Assembly (NCBI GenBank): GCA_964602595.1
Contig: CAZRRO010000008.1
Location: 186,001-250,000 of the forward strand
Source of the DNA: CAIWAH01 sp964602595
GTDB taxonomy: Bacteria; Verrucomicrobiota; Verrucomicrobiia; Limisphaerales; UBA9464
Direction of reading: 5' to 3'
DNA length: 64,000 nucleotides
Part shown: piece after piece, positions 57,224 to 64,000 of the stretch
How the letters are laid out: each line of letters begins with the position of its first letter
Position numbering within the stretch: position 1 is the stretch's first letter
Position numbers and translations under genes: made by a program
Notes under the pieces: generated by a model
Told to the model about the DNA's origin: nothing
Databases searched by the model: none
Seen by the model: the letters and a program-made list of their open reading frames with translations, nothing else

Positions 57224-57444
57224 GATGCAAGGGCACCATCGCCCGCCCCCACCGGCACTGGCAATGACTTCGGCCGGATAGTTTGACCGCCATCAAACTT
57301 TGGTCCGAAGGGGCCGCGGCAAAGGTGTCGTGAACCCGGACCGGGGCTAGGAATTGCGCGAGGGATTCGACCGCGTCACCGCCTGAGCTAGGCCGGGCGG
57401 CGCGGTGATTCCACCGCGCCACCCCGCAGCCATGTGCCCGCCAC

Positions 57445-60400
57445 TCAGTAGATCTTCACGGTGATGGGCGCGGTGGCGGCGGTGTTGCCGCCGGAGTCGA
57501 GGGCGCGGGCCTGGACGGTGACGATGCCGGGGGTGGCGGGGACCTTCCAGCGGGGCTTGAAGGGATAGCGGTAGGCGCTGGCCACCACCTCGCCGTTCAC
57601 CAGCAGGTCCACGTGGCGCACGAGGATGTCATCTTGGGCGTCCACCCGGACGGTGAGGGTCTGGCCGCCGGCGAGGTCGATCCCGGGCACGCCGGGGATT
57701 TCGTCGGCCGGCGGCGTGAGGGACACGGTAGGGGCGATGCCCGCCCGGTCGGGCACCGTGTAGCGCACCACGTTGATGCCGCCGGGGATGCGGAACAGGG
57801 TCTGGATCACCCGACTCCCCGTCGGGATCAGCGCAAAGCCGTCATGCGGCACAATGGAAACAGCAACCGGCGAAACGGCCAACGATTCGAGGAACCGGGT
57901 GGTATCGGTCTCGTCGGTGGTGTCGTAGAGGGTCAGCGCCTGGCCAGCCCCCAGCGGAGTGAAGGTCAAAAGGTTGTTGGCGCCGTCGTGGTCCAGTTGG
58001 AACACGGTGGGCTCGCTCATCGGGGTGACGAGTTCGCGAGGCGCGGCCGCGTCGGTGACGTCATACGCTTCCCAGCCCCAGAAGGTGCCCACGTAGAGGC
58101 GGTCGCCAACCAGCTTCGCATCAAAGACGGCGACGCTGTCGCGCGTAGTTTTCAGGCGGAAGTCGGTGCTAGAGATCTCCCCCAAGCCGGCGGCGGCCGA
58201 GGTGAACACCTTGAGTCGACGGACCAGGTAGTCAGTGTCGAAGATGGAACCGATTATGTCGGGAGGGATGATGGCCTCCGAAACGGTGTAAACGTGATGT
58301 TCATCTGCTTGGACGGCGGAAAAACGTCCGCCCCAGCTTTCCGCGATGCGTTCCTCGACCAATTCGCCCGTCGGGGCCCGGAAAACCATCAGGTGGCTTT
58401 CGTTGCCCGAGATCGTGCTGATGACGTAGGCATACCCGCCCCGCAAGACCGGGCGGCCAAAGGTGTTCCCCGGGAACCGCTGATGAAACAGGACCTTCGG
58501 CTCACGGGGATTGCTCACGTCGAAGAACCAGAGGTTTTCGCTGGAAGTGGCGACCAGCATGCCGTCTTCCACGTCCAGCCATCGCAGGTGATTGAGGTTT
58601 CCATGTCCGAGGATGATCAGTTTTTCGGTCTCGAGATGGGTGACGAAGCTCAAGGTCGGCTTCGGAGTCCACTCGTAGACGACCAGGCCGTCCCCAAACA
58701 TTGAACCAAAGACGTAGTTGCCCTCCGCGACGCAGTCCCCGATCGAAAACAGGTTGGTGTAACCCGGGGGCGGCTTGCTCGTGCCGTAGACCTGGAGGCG
58801 GGCGGGGGAGAGCGGATTGCTGTCTGCGCCGTCCTGGCGGGCGTCACCGTCGGTATCGGGGTTGGCCGGGTCGGTGCCGGCGAGCCACTCCACGCTGTCG
58901 GGGATGTCATCGGTGTCGGTGTCTTGGGTGAAGTTCGCGGGCATCTGCCGCTCCAGCTTCAGCTTGAGCAGCGGGAATGGCGTTTCTGTGCCGGCGGGGG
59001 AGGACAGGAAGTCGGTCTGGCCAAATACGCCCCCGTTGCCGCGGGTATAGGCTTCCAGGTGGTAGAGTGTGTCCGGTTGCAGCGGCGGGAGGTTGAAGAA
59101 CCCGCTGGCGCCGAGCGAAAGCAGATTTGTCGTGCCGCCGCCGACCACCGCCGCCCAGCCGCCGCCGAAGCCGCCCGACGCGACGAACAGCTGGCTGCGG
59201 AACTCCTCGAAGCCCGGCACCGTGTCCTTGATGCCCTGCGCAAGCTCAGCCAAGCCGTCCATTTGGAACTGCAACTCCTCGATGGTCGTCAGCGCGTTGG
59301 TCACCGCCTCGCCGAAGGCGGCCTTGAACTCCGGCGTCAGGGCCAGCGGCACGCCCGCGCGCTGGGCGCCGCCCGAGGCGGCGGCGGAGTCGAGGAGGTG
59401 GCACACCACGTCCATGCCGGCGCTGAGCAGGTCCACGCCGATTTCACCGGTGCTGATGCTCTCGGCCAGGGTCTGGAGGGTTTCCAGGGCCAGCTTGGTG
59501 TTCTCGAACTTCGTGCAGTTGGTCTCGATGTCGAAGCCCTGGCTGGCGGCGCAGGTCTTGGCGCTGTCCGAGCACGAGATGTCGAGGGCGAGGCTGAGCC
59601 CGCCCACCAGGCACCCGAACGCGTCCACGGCTTCCTTCGCCGGGTTGGCGGTGTTGGCGACGTCCAGGGCGCCCTTGAAGATCTGGATGCCCGCTTTAGC
59701 CGTGTTGCAGATGCCGGCAAAGACACCCATCGGGTCACCGGCCTGGGCGGCCGCGTTGGCATCCTTCAACGCTTGGGCGTAGTCGTAGAGGCCGGTGCCG
59801 AAGTCGATCGCGGCGTCGCCGAGTTCGCCGATGCCGAGCAGGTCAGCGACGCACGGGCCGAGGTCGCTGATGACGTTGACCAGGTCGCCGCCTTCCCAGG
59901 TGAAGCAGTTCGGGGCTGGTGCCGGGGCGGCGGGGCCGGGGACGAGGCCGTTGCCGGAGACACCGTGCCAGCCGGGCTGGCGGATGCCGTAGCCGGGGTC
60001 GGAGACGACGTAGTCGCCGTCCGCGGTGACGGTCGCCGGGCCGGCGGCCTGCCAGCGGCCGGTGTCGTGGTTGAAGCTCCACAGGGTGGTCTTGGCGCCC
60101 GGGGCCAGCTCCTGCCCGGTGACGGGGTCGGGCAAGTTCGGGAACTTAGCCCGCACGGGTTCCGCAAAGTTCATCGGGCCCGAGGTCTGGATCGTGATGA
60201 CCAGCGGCAGGTTCAGCCCGGGGGGCAAGGGCTCCGGCAGCCGGTCGGGCGGCACCGCCGCCAGCCCGATGCGGCCGCCGCGCGTGCCGGCGTCGTCGAA
60301 CAGGGCGTTGGGCGGGATGGTGAGCTCGACGCCCGCGAGCAGGGGGTTGCCGTTGGTCTGGGTGCCACTGAGGTGAATCCGGGTCTCGGTGTTGGGCGAC

Positions 60401-61386
60401 ACGGCCTGAAGCGCTGCCGCCGGCACGAGCGGCAGGTAGAGTTTGCCGTTGCCGTTGACGAGGTTGTTGACCGAGCCGGCGGTGATTTCCCAGGCCTTGC
60501 CGACGAACGGATAGTAGGCGCCGTCGGGCCACTGGCTGGCGGGCGAGGTGCGCCCGTCCACGTGCACGAAGATCCGGCCGGCCGGGCTCGGGTCGAGCCG
60601 GAACTTGCCGTCGGCTCCGGTCACGGTCCGCAGGGTCTCCTCCGCGCCGTCCACCGTGATGGTGACCCCGGCCAGGGGCAGGTTGGTGGTCGAGCCGTCC
60701 TGCAGTTTTACCGGTTCCGCGGCGAACACCTGGCCGACCACGGCGGTCTTGGCCACGGTCTTCACGGTCGGGGTCGCGTAGCCGAAGACCAACGAACCGC
60801 CCGGCTGCCCGTCGCCGTCGGCGTCGAGCACCAGCCCGTTGGTGTCGCGGGCCTCAGTGGGCGCGAAGGTGACGGTGACGTTGGTGCCCGCCGGCACCGG
60901 TTCGAGGGCGAACAGGGTCGCCGTCCGGCGGTCCGCGCCGAGTTCCACCCGGCCGAGCAGCTTCCGCCCGGCGGCGGTGGCGAAGAACTGGTCGGTGTTC
61001 AGCGTGGCCGCAGCGGCCAGCGGCGTGGTGAAGGTCACCACGACCTCGCGGTTCACCGACACGCCGGTCTCGCCGCTGGCCGGCGAGTGGCCCTGGATGC
61101 GGGCAGGCTGCAGCTGGCGCAGCCGGAAGTAGCGCCGTTCGGCGCCCAGCCGCACGTCCACCTGGCGCCGGTCGCCCTCCGCGGTGATCGCCTCGGCCAG
61201 CGGCTGCCAGTTGTCCGGACCCAGCCCCAGCGACGCCTCTGCCACCCACGCCGTCGGCCCGTTGGTCCACGTCAGCCGCAGGCCCCCGTCCGCCAACGGC
61301 TCGAGGTTCAGCGGACGGTCGGCGGCGGCGGCCGGCACGGGGACCAGGCCAAGGAAGAGCAGGCACAGCAGGACTAGCGTTCTCAT
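57445..61386 (-). CDS. very long secreted multi-domain protein
   Basis: 1313 aa. A signal peptide (LVLLCLLFLGLVPVPAAAAD) starts at the ATG at 61386; the longer open frame has none. Domains in order: a beta-rich lead, a Big_5-type Ig domain (RIQGHSPASGETGVSVNREV), a carboxypeptidase-regulatory-like domain (VTITVDGAEETLRTVTGADG), a long helical middle, a thrombospondin type 3 calcium-repeat (DTDTDDIPDSVEWLAGTDPA), a beta-propeller-like LVIVD region and a final Ig-like domain. Probably an extracellular adhesin or surface structural protein; such giants are common in Verrucomicrobiota. Confidence 0.82.
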   Translation of the reverse strand: MRTLVLLCLLFLGLVPVPAAAADRPLNLEPLADGGLRLTWTNGPTAWVAEASLGLGPDNWQPLAEAITAEGDRRQVDVRLGAERRYFRLRQLQPARIQGHSPASGETGVSVNREVVVTFTTPLAAAATLNTDQFFATAAGRKLLGRVELGADRRTATLFALEPVPAGTNVTVTFAPTEARDTNGLVLDADGDGQPGGSLVFGYATPTVKTVAKTAVVGQVFAAEPVKLQDGSTTNLPLAGVTITVDGAEETLRTVTGADGKFRLDPSPAGRIFVHVDGRTSPASQWPDGAYYPFVGKAWEITAGSVNNLVNGNGKLYLPLVPAAALQAVSPNTETRIHLSGTQTNGNPLLAGVELTIPPNALFDDAGTRGGRIGLAAVPPDRLPEPLPPGLNLPLVITIQTSGPMNFAEPVRAKFPNLPDPVTGQELAPGAKTTLWSFNHDTGRWQAAGPATVTADGDYVVSDPGYGIRQPGWHGVSGNGLVPGPAAPAPAPNCFTWEGGDLVNVISDLGPCVADLLGIGELGDAAIDFGTGLYDYAQALKDANAAAQAGDPMGVFAGICNTAKAGIQIFKGALDVANTANPAKEAVDAFGCLVGGLSLALDISCSDSAKTCAASQGFDIETNCTKFENTKLALETLQTLAESISTGEIGVDLLSAGMDVVCHLLDSAAASGGAQRAGVPLALTPEFKAAFGEAVTNALTTIEELQFQMDGLAELAQGIKDTVPGFEEFRSQLFVASGGFGGGWAAVVGGGTTNLLSLGASGFFNLPPLQPDTLYHLEAYTRGNGGVFGQTDFLSSPAGTETPFPLLKLKLERQMPANFTQDTDTDDIPDSVEWLAGTDPANPDTDGDARQDGADSNPLSPARLQVYGTSKPPPGYTNLFSIGDCVAEGNYVFGSMFGDGLVVYEWTPKPTLSFVTHLETEKLIILGHGNLNHLRWLDVEDGMLVATSSENLWFFDVSNPREPKVLFHQRFPGNTFGRPVLRGGYAYVISTISGNESHLMVFRAPTGELVEERIAESWGGRFSAVQADEHHVYTVSEAIIPPDIIGSIFDTDYLVRRLKVFTSAAAGLGEISSTDFRLKTTRDSVAVFDAKLVGDRLYVGTFWGWEAYDVTDAAAPRELVTPMSEPTVFQLDHDGANNLLTFTPLGAGQALTLYDTTDETDTTRFLESLAVSPVAVSIVPHDGFALIPTGSRVIQTLFRIPGGINVVRYTVPDRAGIAPTVSLTPPADEIPGVPGIDLAGGQTLTVRVDAQDDILVRHVDLLVNGEVVASAYRYPFKPRWKVPATPGIVTVQARALDSGGNTAATAPITVKIY

Positions 61387-61584
61387 GATTCCGGGATGCG
61401 GGGCACCACCCCACCCAACGGGGACAGCTACTCCACGACCCGAGTGACGCAGCGCCATGGCGCCTGTTACACGCGCAGGCTGAAATATTTCGGACCCAAG
61501 CCACGGCGGGTCGGGTCCTGCGTGGGAAAGCGGATGTCGCTTGCCCCGCGGGGCGTTGAGACATTGACTCAGCCGGATTTCAAC

Positions 61585-62448
61585 ATGGCCACCCCACGCA
61601 TCGGCATCATTGGCGGCAGCGGGCTCTATGCGCTCGAAGGCTTTGAGCAGCAGAAATGGATCGGTGTAAAAACCCCGTTTGGGCCGCCGTCCGACCAGCT
61701 GCTGACCGGTGTCTTTGCCGGCCGAGAGATCGTTTTTCTTCCCCGGCATGGTCGGGGACATCGGATTTCACCCACCGAACTCAATCATCGCGCCAACATT
61801 TGGGCGCTGAAGTCGCTCGGTGTCGAATGGATCATCAGCGTCAGCGCCGTCGGTTCCCTGCAGGCCCGCTACCGACCGTGTGACGTCGTCCTGGTGGATC
61901 AGTTCTTCGACCGCACGAAGCGGGACCAGGAGCACACCTTCTTCGGCGAAGGCATTGCGGCCCACATCGCTTTCGCCGAGCCCATCTGCGAGGAACTACG
62001 GCAATTGCTCCGGCAATCGGCCCGACGGATGAAGGTCAAGGCGCACAACGGCGGAACCTACGTAAACATGGAAGGTCCGGCCTTCAGCACCCGCGCCGAG
62101 TCGCAGTTCAACCACCGCGCCGGATTCGACGTGATCGGCATGACCAACTTGGGCGAAGCCAAGTGTGCCCGCGAGGCGGAGATCGCCTACGCCACGTTGG
62201 CGATGGTCACCGACTACGATTGCTGGAAGACCGACGAGGCCCACGTGACGGTTGAAATGGTGCTCCGCAACGTGCGCCGGAACGGTGAAACTGCCCAGGC
62301 CATCATTCGGGACGTCATCCCTTGCCTGCCGGAGCGCGCCAGCTGGCCGTGCCATTCGGCGCTGGCGAACGCCATCATGACCGATCGATCCCTCTGGCCC
62401 AAAGCCCGCATCCGGGCGCTGGGACCCCTGCTACGGAAATACCTCTGA
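61585..62448 (+). CDS. mtnP: S-methyl-5'-thioadenosine phosphorylase
   Basis: 287 aa. Cleaves methylthioadenosine to adenine and methylthioribose-1-phosphate in methionine salvage. IGIIGGSGLYALEGFEQ, FLPRHGRGHRISPTELNHRA, NGGTYVNMEGPAFSTRAES and VIGMTNLGEAKCAREAEIAY are family motifs, with the NMEGP/STRAES substrate site. The ATG at 61585 begins MATPRIGIIGG. A strong terminator follows 40 bases after the stop. Confidence 0.95.
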   Translation: MATPRIGIIGGSGLYALEGFEQQKWIGVKTPFGPPSDQLLTGVFAGREIVFLPRHGRGHRISPTELNHRANIWALKSLGVEWIISVSAVGSLQARYRPCDVVLVDQFFDRTKRDQEHTFFGEGIAAHIAFAEPICEELRQLLRQSARRMKVKAHNGGTYVNMEGPAFSTRAESQFNHRAGFDVIGMTNLGEAKCAREAEIAYATLAMVTDYDCWKTDEAHVTVEMVLRNVRRNGETAQAIIRDVIPCLPERASWPCHSALANAIMTDRSLWPKARIRALGPLLRKYL

Positions 62449-62488
62449 CGACGGTTGTGATTCCGAGGGCAAAACGGCCCCGGGCAAA

Positions 62489-62522
62489 CAAAAAGGCGCG
62501 ACCCCTTGGGGCCGCGCCTTTT
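62489..62522. terminator. bidirectional rho-independent terminator
   Basis: AAAAGGCGCG and CGCGCCTTTT enclose CCCCTTGGGG; A-runs and T-runs flank both sides. It ends mtnP on the plus strand and the BY-kinase gene on the minus strand. Confidence 0.9.
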
Positions 62523-62539
62523 GGTAACGGAATACAAGC

Positions 62540-64000
62540 TCAGACCTTGGCCGACTCCTTGCCCGCAGATTCCTTGTCCTTGCCTCCCGGCGCCTTGGCA
62601 TCGCCCGCCGGCGTGGCCGTCCGGCTCTTGTAGTGGGAGGAATAATAGCGGTTCTGGTAGTAGTGGTAGCTGTAGTAGTAGGAGTCTTTGCCCTCGAAAT
62701 CGATGTCGTTCAGCACCGAACCAATGACGAAGATGCCCGCATCCTGGATGCGTTGCACGGAGCGGAGCGCGTGCTCGCGGCGGATCTTGTTGAACTTGGT
62801 CACGAAGATCAGCCCATCGCACATCGAGCCAACCACCAGCGGATCGGCGACGGCCGAGACGGGAGGGCAGTCTAGAATGACACGGTCATAGCGCCCGGCG
62901 ACCTCCTCCAGGAACTGCAACATCTGCTTGGAACCGATCAGTTCCGACGGATTGCCCGGCGTCGCTCCGCAGCAGATGACGTCCAAGTTGGGGACCTCCG
63001 ACTTGTGGGTGATCTCGTCCACGCTGTGGACCCGGCCGGCCAGGTAGGCCGCCAAACCGATCGGGCTCTGCAATTGGAACGCCTTGTGCACGGAAGGACG
63101 GCGCAAGTCCGCATCCACCAGCAGCGTCTTCAGGCCGGTCTGGGCGGTCACGATGGCGAAGTTGGAGGCCACAAGTGATTTGCCCTCGGACGGAATTGTG
63201 CTGGTCACCGCGATGTTCCGCAGGCGATCCGCATTCTTGGCCAACGACACGGCCGCCCGCAGGGTGCGGAAGCCTTCCGCCGCGCTTGAGGTGGGCTGGA
63301 TGTGCGCCTGCAAGTCGCGTTCGACAACGCTCGTGGTCTTGATGTTGGGGACGTAGCCGAGGAACGGCAGCCGGAGATAGTTCTCCACGTCGTCCTGGCT
63401 CTTCACGGAATCGTCGAGGAAGTTGACGAAGAACGCCAAACCTAGCGCCGCCAGCAACCCGCCGAACACGCTGCCGGCGAGGATCAGGGGTTTGTTGGGT
63501 TTCACGGCCTTGGACGGGATCACCGCGCGGTCGATGATTACCATGTTCTGCATCTGCTCCTTGGAACTCAGGTCGTATTCCTTGGTCTTGGAGAGCACCA
63601 ATTGATACATGGTTTCGGCCCGTTCCTTCTGGCGAAGCATCAACTCATACTGGGTTCGGGCTGCGTTCATCTCGAACACGGATTTTTCAGCGTCCTTATA
63701 CTTCTTCTCCGCCTCAGCCAGTTTGGACTGCTCAATTTGCGCGACATTGAACACGGCTTCGATGGAGCGTTGCGCCTCGGACTTGAGCTTCTCGCGGTCT
63801 GCCTGGAGGGAATTCAGGACCTCGGAAACCTTCGGATGCTTGTCGCGGTAACGGGTGCGGAGCTGGGCCAAGGTGGATTCCGAAAGGGCTACCTTCAGCT
63901 TCAGTTCGGAAATCACGCGGTCCTGCGCCACCGTGGGAAACTCGACCAAATCTTTGCCTTCCTTGATCCAGCGGTTGACCTGTTCCGCGGTTTTCTGCGC
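62540..64000 (-). CDS. bacterial tyrosine kinase / exopolysaccharide chain-length protein, 5' partial
   Basis: The frame stays open to the right edge, so the N-terminus is outside. About 486 residues are visible. Coiled coil (SELKLKVALSESTLAQLRTR ...), one membrane helix (PLILAGSVFGGLLAALGLAF), then the BY-kinase domain: Walker A TSTIPSEGKSLVASNFAIV, Walker A' LLVDADLRRPSVHK and Walker B RVILDCPPVSAVAD. The C-terminus has a Tyr cluster (SYYYSYHYYQNRYY) for autophosphorylation. It should control polymer length in polysaccharide export. It ends at the shared terminator with mtnP. Confidence 0.92.
   Translation of the reverse strand, partial: AQKTAEQVNRWIKEGKDLVEFPTVAQDRVISELKLKVALSESTLAQLRTRYRDKHPKVSEVLNSLQADREKLKSEAQRSIEAVFNVAQIEQSKLAEAEKKYKDAEKSVFEMNAARTQYELMLRQKERAETMYQLVLSKTKEYDLSSKEQMQNMVIIDRAVIPSKAVKPNKPLILAGSVFGGLLAALGLAFFVNFLDDSVKSQDDVENYLRLPFLGYVPNIKTTSVVERDLQAHIQPTSSAAEGFRTLRAAVSLAKNADRLRNIAVTSTIPSEGKSLVASNFAIVTAQTGLKTLLVDADLRRPSVHKAFQLQSPIGLAAYLAGRVHSVDEITHKSEVPNLDVICCGATPGNPSELIGSKQMLQFLEEVAGRYDRVILDCPPVSAVADPLVVGSMCDGLIFVTKFNKIRREHALRSVQRIQDAGIFVIGSVLNDIDFEGKDSYYYSYHYYQNRYYSSHYKSRTATPAGDAKAPGGKDKESAGKESAKV

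Noticed and set aside
55430..57286. 618-aa plus-strand ORF
   Set aside because: Antisense to nrfA and nrfH, whose heme motifs are unmistakable.
58924..61377. 817-aa plus-strand ORF
   Set aside because: Antisense to the secreted giant; composition only reflects third-position GC.
1..64000. CRISPR arrays
   Set aside because: No regularly spaced identical repeats; the iteron-like boxes and the three-copy structured repeat do not have spacer architecture.

Overview
The window is high-GC bacterial DNA. Densely packed operons with ATGA and TGATG overlaps, a prepilin-like protein with a His-rich C-terminal tail, very long secreted proteins with thrombospondin type 3 repeats, and an NrfHA pair all suggest Verrucomicrobiota or a near relative. 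That is an inference from gene families; no rRNA is present to test it.

Three blocks can be seen. (A) 1-13.3 kb is a metal and redox island read rightwards. It holds the 3' part of a CopA-type Cu+ ATPase, a PAS histidine kinase with its NarL-type regulator, a DUF2971 protein, a lone receiver protein, and a series of small exported proteins (Cys-rich, CBM48-like, SPR-repeat, Met-rich Spy-like). Next comes an apparent membrane electron-transfer module: an FNR/2Fe-2S reductase fused to a Met-rich exported head, a b-type membrane protein and a seven-CxxCH cytochrome. A small Cys protein, a LOG-family protein and the first 58 codons of a glycogen phosphorylase follow.

(B) From about 13.32 kb to about 44.7 kb lies a plasmid-like mobile element that starts inside that glgP. 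It carries a RepA-type initiator with upstream iteron-like repeats, ParA with a small partner, a MobF relaxase without a recognisable helicase motif I, a soluble coupling protein next to a separate zinc-ribbon membrane protein, an ECF sigma factor, AbiEii/AbiEi, RadC, DUF932, a cytidylate-kinase-like protein and a 1704-aa methyltransferase-helicase. No integrase and no mating-pair genes are visible, so it looks like a mobilizable plasmid that has integrated or been captured. Its most striking part is about 1.4 kb without a convincing gene (29.64-31.08 kb). This stretch is packed with perfect hairpins, several with GNRA loops, and ends in a hairpin that hides the ribosome site of an unrecognised protein. 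It is the best candidate here for an undescribed RNA-protein system. A second structured repeat occurs three times in the element.

(C) From about 44.8 kb comes a second AbiE-like toxin-antitoxin pair with a palindromic operator, then tRNA-Gly(CCC), then ordinary chromosomal genes: recA, a DUF6869 gene, a cyclic-nucleotide/DUF1003 gene, a pseudopilin, a lipoprotein esterase, a secreted PPDK-like protein, nrfHA, a 1313-aa secreted protein, mtnP and a BY-kinase that runs off the right edge. The tRNA 3' end points into the island, as expected if it were an attachment site, but no second copy of that end was found in the window.
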